A DNA stretch of 14,363 bases from positions 1 to 14,363 of the forward strand of contig JAEWOJ010000038.1 in NCBI GenBank assembly GCA_023399815.1, given 5' to 3'. Position numbers and translations under genes: made by a program. This stretch comes from Pseudomonadota bacterium. Lineage in GTDB: Bacteria > Pseudomonadota > Gammaproteobacteria > Xanthomonadales > Xanthomonadaceae. Below, piece by piece: positions 1-7,592 of the stretch. Under the pieces are notes generated by a model that saw nothing but the letters and a program-made list of their open reading frames with translations, had not been told where the DNA came from and searched no databases. Each line of letters starts with the position of its first letter. The stretch's first letter is position 1.

Positions 1-6
1 AGCGAC

Positions 7-74
7 TGTAGGAGCGACGCCAGTCGCGAGGGGCTTTGCCGGTGAAGCCCCTCGCGACTGGCGTCGCTCCTACA
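7..74. repeat. Long perfect palindrome, copy 1, at the 3' end of trpF
   Basis: Two 30-nt arms (7-36 and 45-74) are exact reverse complements around an 8-nt loop (37-44). The right arm ends 12 nt after the trpF stop codon. A second copy with the same arm sequence lies at 10336-10400. Such a structure could end transcription or protect the 3' end of the trpF mRNA, but there is no clear T-run, so its role is inferred. It resembles the dispersed palindromic repeats common in Xanthomonadaceae. No transposase is adjacent. Confidence 0.85.
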
Positions 75-86
75 ACTCCTGCAGGT

Positions 87-746
87 TCATGCGGATGGGT
101 CGTGCATGTCGGCGCGCCGCACTTCCGCGACGAACTCGCGCATTCGCTCGCCGTCCTTGATGCCTGGCGCCGATTCAATGCCGCTGGACACGTCCACGCC
201 CCACGGCTGCACCGCGGTGACCGCGTCGAACACGTTGTCCGGACGGATGCCGCCGGCCAGCAGGAACGGCCGGTGCAGGCCGGCGGGAATCTGCGACCAG
301 TCGAAGGCCACGCCGCTGCCGCCGCTGCCGCCGGGCGCGTGGCTGTCCAGCAGGAAACCGGCGGCCTGCGGGTGCGCCTGCTGCAGGCCGCGCGCGGTGA
401 TCGCTTCCGTACCGCCCATCGCCACTGCCTTCAGGTAGGGCATGTTGAACGCACGGCAGAAGGTGTCGTCCTCGTCGCCGTGGAACTGCAGCAGGCTCGG
501 CCGCACCGTGCGCATCACCTCGCGCACTTCCTCGCGGCTGTTGTCGCGGAACAGCGCGACCACGTCGACCATCGGCGAGATCGCCTGGCGCATCGCCCGC
601 GCTTCGGCCGGCGCCACCCGGCGCGTGCTCCCGCGGGCGAAGACGAAACCGATCGCGTCCACGCCCAGCTCGCTGGCCAGGCGGATGTCGCCGGCGCGGG
701 TCATGCCGCAGAACTTGATGCGGGTGCGGAACAGCGTGCGGGTCAC
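87..746 (-). CDS. trpF: Phosphoribosylanthranilate isomerase TrpF
   Basis: This is the third step of tryptophan synthesis, the Amadori rearrangement of N-(5'-phosphoribosyl)anthranilate to CdRP in the cytoplasm. The 219-aa length fits the single-domain TIM-barrel family. The N-terminal KFCGMTR motif carries the expected general base Cys13. The general acid is probably Asp134 in LLDSHAPGG. The phosphate-binding ends LLAGGI (162-167) and VDVSSGIE (184-191) are intact. I chose the GTG at 746 because it overlaps the truA stop codon as GTGA and has a GAGGTG ribosome site 5 nt upstream. Another in-frame GTG at 773 would only add nine residues that do not look conserved. It follows truA, as in many gammaproteobacteria. 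The rest of the trp genes (trpB, trpA) are not in the window, and a palindrome follows the stop. Confidence 0.96.
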   Translation of the reverse strand: MTRTLFRTRIKFCGMTRAGDIRLASELGVDAIGFVFARGSTRRVAPAEARAMRQAISPMVDVVALFRDNSREEVREVMRTVRPSLLQFHGDEDDTFCRAFNMPYLKAVAMGGTEAITARGLQQAHPQAAGFLLDSHAPGGSGGSGVAFDWSQIPAGLHRPFLLAGGIRPDNVFDAVTAVQPWGVDVSSGIESAPGIKDGERMREFVAEVRRADMHDPSA

Positions 747-1516
747 AGGGTCACCTCGGCCGGCAGTTGCCACTGGTCAGGATACAGCGGGCCGACGAAC
801 ACCAGCCCCTGCGGCGGCGCGGTCGGGCCGGCCTGGGTGCGGTCGCGCAGCGCCAGCAGTTCGCCGATCCACGCCTCCGGCTTCTCGCCCGCGCCGACCA
901 TCAGCAGCGAGCCGACGATGTTGCGCACCATGTGGTGCAGGAAGGCATTGGCCTGCACCTGCACCTCGACCACCTCGCCATGCCGCGCGACGGAAATCGA
1001 CTGCAGCTCGCGCCGGGCATGCAGCGCCTGACACTGCACGCTGCGGAACGAACCGAAGTCGTTCTCGCCCAGCAAGGCCTGCGCGGCGCGGTGCATGGCG
1101 TCGGCATCCAGCGCGCGCCGCTCCCAGCTCAGGGTCTGCCGGTACAGCGCCGGGCGCACCTGCCGGTTGAGCAGGCGATAGCGGTAGCGCCGCGCCCGCG
1201 CCGAAAAGCGCGCGTGGAAATCGTCGGCCACCGGCACGCACCAGCGCACGCACACCGAGGGCGGCAGGCGCGTGGTGGTGCCGAGCACCCAGCCGCGCGG
1301 CTCGCGCGCGACGTCGCTGTCGAAGTGCACCACCTGGCACTCGCCATGCACGCCGGCGTCGGTGCGGCCGGCGCAGACCACGCTCACCGGCGCATCGGCC
1401 ACCGACGACAGCGCGTCCTGCAGCGTCGCCTGCACGCTCGCGCAGCCGCTTTCGCCCAGCTGCTGCCAGCCCTTGTAGTCGCTGCCGTCGTATTCCACGC
1501 CCAGCGCGTAGCGCAT
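743..1516 (-). CDS. truA: tRNA pseudouridine(38-40) synthase TruA
   Basis: TruA isomerises uridines 38, 39 and 40 in the anticodon stem-loop of many tRNAs. The 257-aa protein starts with the typical YALGVEYDGSDYKGWQ strand. It carries the family signature CAGRTDAGVHG (48-58), whose Asp53 is the expected nucleophile. Later conserved blocks are FHARFSARARRYRYRL and the NAFLHHMVRNIVGSLL segment near the C-terminus. The ATG at 1516 has GAGAGG upstream. It sits 61 nt after the VOC gene and overlaps trpF by 4 nt, so truA and trpF are probably translated in a coupled way. The fimV-truA-trpF order is conserved in Xanthomonas and Pseudomonas relatives. Confidence 0.97.
   Translation of the reverse strand: MRYALGVEYDGSDYKGWQQLGESGCASVQATLQDALSSVADAPVSVVCAGRTDAGVHGECQVVHFDSDVAREPRGWVLGTTTRLPPSVCVRWCVPVADDFHARFSARARRYRYRLLNRQVRPALYRQTLSWERRALDADAMHRAAQALLGENDFGSFRSVQCQALHARRELQSISVARHGEVVEVQVQANAFLHHMVRNIVGSLLMVGAGEKPEAWIGELLALRDRTQAGPTAPPQGLVFVGPLYPDQWQLPAEVTL
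752..757 (-). promoter_or_regulatory. Ribosome binding site that fixes the trpF start
   Basis: GAGGTG on the minus strand lies 5 nt before the GTG at 746, inside the end of truA. It supports that GTG as the trpF start and argues for reinitiation after truA. Confidence 0.7.
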
Positions 1517-1556
1517 CTTCAGACCTCTCGTATCGCCGGCACCTGCCGGGGCTGGC

Positions 1557-1573
1557 GCGCCCGAAGCGGGCGC
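1557..1573 (-). other. Small GC-rich hairpin after the VOC gene
   Basis: A 7-bp stem (1557-1563 with 1567-1573) and a 3-nt loop sit 4 nt after the VOC stop codon in the 61-nt gap before truA. There is no T-run, so full termination is unlikely. It may act as a partial attenuator or a 3' stabiliser. This is only a structural observation. Confidence 0.35.
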
Positions 1574-1577
1574 CTGT

Positions 1578-1958
1578 TCAATCCGTGCCGCGCTCGGACC
1601 ACACGGCCAGTTCGTTGCCGCCGGGCTCGACGAACTGGAAGCGACGCCCGCCCGGGAAGGCGAATTCCGGCCGGCTCAGGCTGCCGCCATGCGCCAGCAC
1701 CGCCGCCTGCACCGGCGCCAGCTGCGCCGCGTACAGCACGACCAGCGGCGCGCCGGCCGCGCTCGTCGCCGGTTCGCCACGGAAGAAACCGCCCTGCAGG
1801 CCGCCGTCGTCGAACGCGGTGTAGTCCGGGCCGTAGTCCTCGAAGCGCCAGCCGAACACCTGCTCGAAGAAGCGCCGGCTCGCGGCGGGATCGCGCGACG
1901 CGAACTCCACGTAGTCGATCCGCTGCTCGCGCCGCGTCGCCGGCTCCGGTCCGCTCAT
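1578..1958 (-). CDS. VOC/glyoxalase-superfamily protein, function unknown
   Basis: The 126-aa protein has a single VOC (vicinal oxygen chelate) domain, with two beta-alpha-beta-beta-beta modules. RIDYVEFASRDPAASRRFFEQVFGW (13-37) is the typical first strand, helix and FGW turn. RFQFVEPGGNELAVWS (106-121) is the typical last strands. Glu18 and Glu116 sit at the positions where VOC enzymes often place metal ligands. It looks closest to the small lactoylglutathione-lyase-related group (COG3324-like), which has no defined substrate, so I give no enzymatic activity. Its ATG overlaps the fimV stop codon as ATGA, suggesting coupled translation. I do not recall this gene as a standard member of the asd-fimV-truA-trpF cluster, so it may be a lineage insertion. 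Confidence 0.85.
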   Translation of the reverse strand: MSGPEPATRREQRIDYVEFASRDPAASRRFFEQVFGWRFEDYGPDYTAFDDGGLQGGFFRGEPATSAAGAPLVVLYAAQLAPVQAAVLAHGGSLSRPEFAFPGGRRFQFVEPGGNELAVWSERGTD

Positions 1959-3757
1959 CCCAGCCGGCCCAGCAGTTCGACCGCCTCGGCGCGCGCCTGC
2001 GGATCGCTGCCCGTCGCCACTTCGTTCAACAGCGTGCGCGCGGTCTCGGCATCGCCCAGGTCCAGGTAGGCGATCGCCAGTTCCAGCCGCTCGCGGCCGG
2101 CGGGCGCGGGATTGAGCGGCGCCAGGCTGGCCATGTCGCCGGCCTGCGCGTCGTCTTGCTCCGGCATGGCCGGTTCCGATGGCTCGGGAATTCCGGCGTC
2201 GTCGGCCACCGGAAGCGAGGCTTCGAACAGCAGTACCGGTTCCTGCCGCGTCGCCCGCGACGGAACGACGTCGGCAACGGGCTGCGACCAGAACGGCACC
2301 GCCTCGGCGTCGGCCGCGACGGCGGCCGGTTCCTGTGGCGCGGACGCGACCTCGGCGGCGATCTCTTCCTCCAGCGCGGGCATCGCCGCCGCCAGAGCCG
2401 AGGGTTCACCAGCGCCGGCGGCGTGCCCGGCGCGCGGCGCCGGCGGCAACGGCGAGGGCTTGCGCCGGCGCGACAGCCACCAGCCCACCGCTGCCATCAG
2501 CAACAGCGCCAACCCCAGCCATGCCCATGGCGCGGAGCCCGCCGGCGCCTTCTTCGCCGCGTCGGCCAGGCGCTGCTGCGCCGCGGCCAGGTCGCTGTCC
2601 TTCATCGCGATCAGCGACTGCTGCTGCGTCTGCAGTTTCTCCAGTTCGGCGACGCGCTCGCGCAGTTCCTGCAGTTCCGCATCGCGCGTGGCCAGGTCTT
2701 CCCGCGCCTGCCGCAGTTGTTCGTTCGCCGCCATGTCACCCTCGCCACCGGCTTCGAGCCCGGTCGTCATTCCTGCCGTCTGATGCGCTCCGGCCACGGC
2801 CGGGGCGATTTCCAGCCGCGCATCGCTGCTTGCCGCCGGCACCGCCTCCGCCTTGGTGACGGCCGATGCCGCGTTGCCGGCCACCGCCGGCTGCGGGATC
2901 GGCGCACGCGCCTGGCGCCATTGCGCGGCATGTTCGCGGACGATCGCCCGCGCCTCGGCTGCGCCGGTGCGGGCCAGTTCGTCGCCGCCCGGCACGCGCA
3001 GCACCGCACCCTGCCGCAGCAGGTTGAGATTGCCGCGGATGAAGGCCTCCGGGTTGGCATGCAGCAGGGCCACCATCGCCTGGTCCAGCGAGGTGCCGCT
3101 GTCGCGCGCCAGTCCGCCGGCGATCTGCGACAGGGTCTGGCCGCGCTGCACCGGTGCCAGTGCGCCGTCCACCGTGGCCGCCGCCCGCGCGACGGGGGCC
3201 GGTGCGGCCGGCCGTGCGGGCGCAGGCGCGGGTACGGGCACAGCCGCCGGCTCCCGTGCCGGTTCCGCTGCGGCACGCGGTGCCGGCTCGGAGTCGCGCA
3301 CGATCAGGTTCGACGGTGCCGCCGCCGGCGCCTCGATCACCGGCTCGGCCACCGCGGTGGCGGTCTCCGGCGTGGCGACGAGCGCCGAGTACTCGCGCAC
3401 CAGTCGCCCCTGGCCCCAATCGACTTCGATCAGGAAGCTCAGCGCCGGCACCTGCACCGGCGCCGCGCTGGTCACGCGCACCACCGCGCGTCCCTGTGCG
3501 TCCTGGGCGAACTGGAACTGCAGTTCACCGACCAGCCCCTCCGGACGCGACAGGCCGACGCGCTCGAAGGTCGCCGCGGACGCCAGCCCCACGGTGGCGT
3601 TGTCCAGTTCGCCCGGGTCGCTGGAGATCACCGGGATCTCGGCCACCAACGGTTGCCCGGGTCTGGAGAGCACGCGGATGTTGCCCAGCCCGAGGGCGAG
3701 CGCGGCGCTGCTGTACAGCCCCAGCGCGAGGACGAGCACGCCTTGTATCGAGCGCAT
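1955..3757 (-). CDS. fimV: FimV/HubP-type polar hub and type IV pilus assembly protein
   Basis: FimV proteins are inner-membrane, peptidoglycan-binding polar organisers needed for type IV pilus assembly and twitching. The 600-aa product shows the family layout. There is a signal peptide (1-22, ending SSAALA), then the conserved LGLGNIRVLSRPGQPLVAEI domain (to about 127), then a Pro/Ala-rich linker. A LysM-like domain follows at about 200-256 (VQRGQTLSQIAGGL to GAVLRVPGG), then a long coiled coil (342-403). One membrane segment (409-428) precedes an acidic cytoplasmic linker and the C-terminal TPR-like cap (552-600, RERLELAIAYLDLGDAETAR). It is short next to Pseudomonas aeruginosa FimV (over 900 aa), mostly in the cytoplasmic part. 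The ATG at 3757 is preferred because AGGAG lies 4 nt upstream. An in-frame ATG at 3781 would place MKPRGRSA before the signal peptide. asd lies upstream, as in related genomes. Confidence 0.93.
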   Translation of the reverse strand: MRSIQGVLVLALGLYSSAALALGLGNIRVLSRPGQPLVAEIPVISSDPGELDNATVGLASAATFERVGLSRPEGLVGELQFQFAQDAQGRAVVRVTSAAPVQVPALSFLIEVDWGQGRLVREYSALVATPETATAVAEPVIEAPAAAPSNLIVRDSEPAPRAAAEPAREPAAVPVPAPAPARPAAPAPVARAAATVDGALAPVQRGQTLSQIAGGLARDSGTSLDQAMVALLHANPEAFIRGNLNLLRQGAVLRVPGGDELARTGAAEARAIVREHAAQWRQARAPIPQPAVAGNAASAVTKAEAVPAASSDARLEIAPAVAGAHQTAGMTTGLEAGGEGDMAANEQLRQAREDLATRDAELQELRERVAELEKLQTQQQSLIAMKDSDLAAAQQRLADAAKKAPAGSAPWAWLGLALLLMAAVGWWLSRRRKPSPLPPAPRAGHAAGAGEPSALAAAMPALEEEIAAEVASAPQEPAAVAADAEAVPFWSQPVADVVPSRATRQEPVLLFEASLPVADDAGIPEPSEPAMPEQDDAQAGDMASLAPLNPAPAGRERLELAIAYLDLGDAETARTLLNEVATGSDPQARAEAVELLGRLG

Positions 3758-3761
3758 GGCG

Positions 3762-3766
3762 CTCCT
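3762..3766 (-). promoter_or_regulatory. Ribosome binding site for fimV
   Basis: AGGAG on the minus strand lies 4 nt before the ATG at 3757. It favours that start over the ATG at 3781, which has no comparable site. Confidence 0.55.
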
Positions 3767-3788
3767 GCCCCTTGGTTTCATGGCGGCC

Positions 3789-3794
3789 AATATA
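3789..3794 (-). promoter_or_regulatory. Possible -10 element for fimV
   Basis: TATATT on the minus strand, inside CCGGTATATTG, is one of the few A/T-rich patches here. It would start a transcript near 3782, just before the fimV start codon, leaving a leader of about 25 nt. No good -35 hexamer is visible. The same 11-mer occurs upstream of the SCO gene at 8636-8646. Confidence 0.3.
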
Positions 3795-3974
3795 CCGGCA
3801 GAGCCGGATTCCGAATACCGCAGGGACGACATGCCAGCGCTTCGCGCTGTCGCCCCACCGTTTGCGTTGCAAACCGCGGGCCCCGTCTTTCGCTTGCCAC
3901 ACCCTGCGCCTTGACTCGCCGCAAGCGGCTCGCCCTTCGGGCCGGCTTCGCCGTTCGCGCTTCGCGCAGTGGCG

Positions 3975-3995
3975 AGCCCCCTTGCCAAGGGGGCT
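3975..3995. repeat. 9-bp hairpin in the asd-fimV gap
   Basis: AGCCCCCTT (3975-3983) pairs exactly with AAGGGGGCT (3987-3995) around a 3-nt loop. It lies within the 383-bp gene-free stretch 3758-4140. On the plus strand it is followed by TTCC, which looks terminator-like, but no plus-strand gene ends here. It is probably a dispersed palindromic repeat. Confidence 0.5.
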
Positions 3996-4018
3996 TTCCT
4001 CCAGATGCTTTCAGGCGG

Positions 4019-4085
4019 GTGCCGACCGTTGGTCGGCACTGTCTGGCAGCCCCGTGAAAGCCCAAGCCCGACCAACGGTCGGGCT
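4019..4085. repeat. Inverted pair of REP-like hairpins
   Basis: Two 9-bp hairpins share the core GACC-3 nt-GGTC. The first is 4019-4027/4031-4039 with loop GTT. The second is 4065-4073/4077-4085 with loop AAC, which is the complement of the first, so the two units face each other. The GTGCCGACC arm resembles the REP-like elements known in Stenotrophomonas and Xanthomonas. Together they form a BIME-like doublet in the 383-bp stretch between asd and fimV. No RAYT transposase is in the window. Confidence 0.65.
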
Positions 4086-4096
4086 CCACCGGGACA

Positions 4097-4117
4097 GCGC
4101 TGCATCCCCGGCAGCGC
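4097..4117 (-). terminator. Possible weak terminator after asd
   Basis: A 7-bp stem (GCGCTGC 4097-4103 with GCAGCGC 4111-4117) and a 7-nt loop begin 24 nt after the asd stop codon. Only a short TGTCCC follows on the minus strand, so termination is uncertain. It would separate asd from fimV, which seems to have its own start region. Confidence 0.3.
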
Positions 4118-4140
4118 AGGATATTGCGGCCGGTCTTGTC

Positions 4141-5166
<1,026 letters not shown>

Positions 5167-5221
5167 GGGGTGTACTCGGAAGAAAGAGAGGGGGGACACA
5201 CGTCGAGCCAGGTTCGGGGAA

Positions 5222-5244
5222 CCTCCGGCGGACAGCCGCGGAGG
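5222..5244 (-). other. GC-rich hairpin between the dehydrogenase gene and asd
   Basis: CCTCCG-G-CGG (5222-5231) pairs with CCG-CGGAGG (5236-5244), a 9-bp stem with one bulged base and a 4-nt loop. It starts 4 nt after the stop of the upstream gene. On the minus strand it is followed by TTCCCC, a poor terminator tail. It may cause partial termination before asd. Confidence 0.35.
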
Positions 5245-5248
5245 CTCC

Positions 5249-6289
5249 CTATCGTTTCTTGGTGTCGATGCCGGTGCCGGCGGCCGCGCCGATGGACAGC
5301 AGGCCGGCATTGACCGCATTGGCGGGATGGCCGGCATCCGGGCCGATGCCCAGGCCCGCCAGCAGGTTGTCCACCGCCACCTGCACCATCGCCCGGCGCG
5401 TGGCCAGCGAGGCGCTGCCGACATGCGGGGTCAGCACGATGTTGCGCAGCGCCCGCAGTTCCGGGCGCACGTCCGGCTCGTTCTCGTAGACGTCGAGCGC
5501 GGCCGAGGCCAGGCGGCCGTGCGCCAGTGCGTCGGCCAGCGCCAGTTCGTCGACGATGCCGCCGCGGGCGATGTTCACCAGCGTGGCGCCCGGCTTCATC
5601 TTCGCCAATGCGGCGGCATCGATGAGGTGGTGGTTCTGCGCGGTATACGGCAGCACCAGCACCAGGTGGTCCACGCTGGACAGCAGTTCGTCGAAACCGG
5701 CGTAACGCGCGCCGACGGCCTGCTCCACGTCCGCGGGCAGCCGCGAGCGGTTGTGGTACAGCACCTTCATGCCGAAACCGTGGTGGCCGCGGCGGGCGAT
5801 GGCCTGGCCGATGCGGCCCATGCCGAGGATGCCCAGCGTGCTGCCGTGCACGTCGGCGCCGAGCATGGTGGTGAACGACCACTGCCCCCAGTGGCCTTCG
5901 CGCAGCCAGCGGTCGGATTCGACGATGCGCCGCGCCGCGGCCATCAGCAGCGCGAAGCCGAGGTCGGCGGTGGTTTCGGTGAGGACGTCCGGCGTGTTGG
6001 TGGCGACGATGCCCGCCGCGCTCAGCGCCGGGAGGTCGAGGTTGTTGTAGCCGACGCCGACATTGGCGACGACCTTCAGCGACGGCGCATTGGTGATTTC
6101 CGCCGCGCCGATGCGCTCGTTGAGCGTGACCAGGGCGCCGTCGACGCCGGCCAGCTGCGCCGCCAGCGCCGCGCTGTCGTAGGCGGTGACGGCCGGCGTC
6201 GCCACCACGTCGCAGTACGCGGCCAGCTGCGCGACGGTGTCGTCGAACAGCGGCTGCGATACCCAGACGCGGGGCCGGCGCTCAGCCAT
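5249..6289 (-). CDS. D-2-hydroxyacid dehydrogenase, glyoxylate/hydroxypyruvate reductase type
   Basis: The 346-aa protein belongs to the D-isomer-specific 2-hydroxyacid dehydrogenases and probably reduces a small 2-oxoacid such as glyoxylate or hydroxypyruvate. The NAD(P)-binding loop GMGRIG is at 156-161. After it, YHNRSRL (178-184) has Asn-Arg-Ser where NAD-specific enzymes carry an acidic residue, suggesting a preference for NADPH. The catalytic set is complete: Arg242 in ARGGIVDE, Glu271 in YENEP and His289 in TPHVGSAS. An Ala/Gly-rich tail (about 331-346) ends in DTKKR. The ATG at 6289 overlaps the end of aroC by 8 nt (ATGGCTGA), so the two are probably co-translated. Enterobacteria have pdxB, from the same broad superfamily, near truA, but length and motifs here do not fit PdxB. 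The exact substrate cannot be read from the sequence. Confidence 0.88.
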   Translation of the reverse strand: MAERRPRVWVSQPLFDDTVAQLAAYCDVVATPAVTAYDSAALAAQLAGVDGALVTLNERIGAAEITNAPSLKVVANVGVGYNNLDLPALSAAGIVATNTPDVLTETTADLGFALLMAAARRIVESDRWLREGHWGQWSFTTMLGADVHGSTLGILGMGRIGQAIARRGHHGFGMKVLYHNRSRLPADVEQAVGARYAGFDELLSSVDHLVLVLPYTAQNHHLIDAAALAKMKPGATLVNIARGGIVDELALADALAHGRLASAALDVYENEPDVRPELRALRNIVLTPHVGSASLATRRAMVQVAVDNLLAGLGIGPDAGHPANAVNAGLLSIGAAAGTGIDTKKR

Positions 6290-7379
6290 CGACGCTTCCC
6301 GGGATGCGGGGCGCCACCGCGCCCACGTCGCCGCACTGCGCGCGATGGCGCAGCGCCTGGTCCATCAGCACCAGCGCCAGCATCGCCTCGGCGATGGGCG
6401 TGGCGCGGATGCCGACGCAGGGATCGTGGCGACCGGTGGTGACGACCTCGACCGCATTCCCGTCCACGTCCACCGTCGCGCCGGGCAGGCGCAGGCTGGA
6501 GGTCGGCTTGAGCGCCATCGACGCGACGATCTGCTGGCCGGTGGCGATGCCGCCGAGGATGCCGCCGGCATGGTTGGACTGGAAGCCCTCGGGCGTGATC
6601 AGGTCGCGGTGCGCGGTACCCTTCTGCGCGGCGCTGGCGAAGCCGTCGCCGATCTCCACGCCCTTGACCGCGTTGATGCTCATCAGCGCCGCGGCGATCT
6701 CGCCGTCGAGCTTGCCGTAGATCGGCTCGCCCCAGCCCGGCGGCACGCCGTCGGCAATCACATTCACGCGCGCGCCGACCGAGTCGCCGGACTTGCGCAG
6801 CGCATCCATGTAGGCCTCCAGCTCCGGCACCTGCGCCGCGTGCGGCCAGAAGAACGGGTTGTCCTCGACCGCGTCCCAGTCGAAGCCGGCCGGGGTGATT
6901 TCGCCCAGCTGCGACAGCCAGCCACGCACGCTCACGCCGTGACGCTGCTGCAGCCACTTCTTGGCGATGACGCCGGCGGCCACGCGCATGGTGGTCTCGC
7001 GCGCCGAGGAACGGCCGCCGCCGCGCGGGTCGCGGATGCCGTATTTCTGCCAGTAGCTGTAGTCGGCATGGCCGGGGCGGAACTGCGCGGCGATGTTGCC
7101 GTAGTCCTTGCTGCGCTGGTCGGTGTTGCGGACCAGCAGCGCGATCGGCGTGCCGGTGGTGCGGCCTTCGTAGACGCCGGACAGGATCTCCACCTCATCG
7201 GCCTCGCGCCGCGCCGAGGTATGCCGGCTCTTGCCGGTGGCCCGGCGCTGCAGGTCGTGGGCGAATTCCTCCGGCGCGATCTCCAGCCCCGGCGGGCACC
7301 CGTCGACCACGCAGCCGATGGCCGGCCCGTGCGATTCGCCGAAGGTGGTGACGCGGAGGAGTTGTCCGAATGTGTTCAC
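6282..7379 (-). CDS. aroC: Chorismate synthase AroC
   Basis: AroC makes chorismate from 5-enolpyruvylshikimate-3-phosphate using reduced FMN, the last shikimate step, feeding aromatic amino acids and folate. The 365-aa length is normal. All three family signatures are present: FGESHGPAIGCVVDG (13-27), GGGRSSARETTMRVAAG (120-136) and TTGRHDPCVGIRATP (314-328). The start is a GTG at 7379, giving the usual NTFGQLLRVTTFGESHG beginning. The ribosome site is weak. The gene overlaps the downstream dehydrogenase by 8 nt. Upstream, prmB is its usual partner, but a repeat element with a nuclease relic separates the two (282 nt from the prmB stop to the aroC start). TrpF and FolP in the same window use products of this pathway. 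Confidence 0.97.
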   Translation of the reverse strand: MNTFGQLLRVTTFGESHGPAIGCVVDGCPPGLEIAPEEFAHDLQRRATGKSRHTSARREADEVEILSGVYEGRTTGTPIALLVRNTDQRSKDYGNIAAQFRPGHADYSYWQKYGIRDPRGGGRSSARETTMRVAAGVIAKKWLQQRHGVSVRGWLSQLGEITPAGFDWDAVEDNPFFWPHAAQVPELEAYMDALRKSGDSVGARVNVIADGVPPGWGEPIYGKLDGEIAAALMSINAVKGVEIGDGFASAAQKGTAHRDLITPEGFQSNHAGGILGGIATGQQIVASMALKPTSSLRLPGATVDVDGNAVEVVTTGRHDPCVGIRATPIAEAMLALVLMDQALRHRAQCGDVGAVAPRIPGSVDG

Positions 7380-7394
7380 GATGCCGTTCTGCTT

Positions 7395-7432
7395 TTGCTG
7401 TTGCCGTCATTCCCGCGAAGGCGGGAATCGCT
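7395..7432 (+). repeat. Left inverted repeat with ATTCCC(N8)GGGAAT core
   Basis: The core at 7409-7428 is a 20-bp palindrome with 8-bp arms and a GAAG loop. It fits the consensus ATTCCC-8 nt-GGGAAT known as dRS3 in Neisseria. Its reverse complement is at 7592-7629. Confidence 0.8.
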
Positions 7433-7457
7433 CTTCACTTCTTGCCACCACCGCAAC

Positions 7458-7592
7458 CTACCCAACAATCTCATCCCACAAATCCCGCCACTCGGGATTC
7501 ATCTCACGCACCAACCGCAGCTTCCATTCCCGGTTCCACTTCTTGAGTTGCTTCTCCCGAAGGATTGCCGCATCCATCGTGGCATGAAGAAA
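7458..7592 (-). pseudogene. C-terminal fragment of a GIY-YIG family nuclease
   Basis: Read on the minus strand from about 7577 to the TAG at 7458-7460, the frame gives MDAAILREKQLKKWNREW followed by KLRLVREMNPEWRDLWDEIVG. This is the typical end of the small single-domain GIY-YIG (UPF0213/YhbQ-like) proteins, which are usually about 90-100 aa. The N-terminal half with the GIY and YIG motifs and the catalytic Arg is missing. Just upstream of ATMDAAI the frame runs straight into the right inverted repeat at 7592. About 40 codons remain, so it cannot be an active nuclease. Genes of this group often lie beside such repeats, as I recall, so the relic and repeats probably arrived as one unit. Whether the short ATG-led peptide is translated is unknown. 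Confidence 0.8.

Noticed and set aside
767..4057. A 1096-codon open frame on the plus strand opposite truA, the VOC gene and fimV
   Set aside because: Its translation is rich in Arg, His, Gly and Ala with no domain. It is an antisense by-product of strong third-position G/C in real minus-strand genes.
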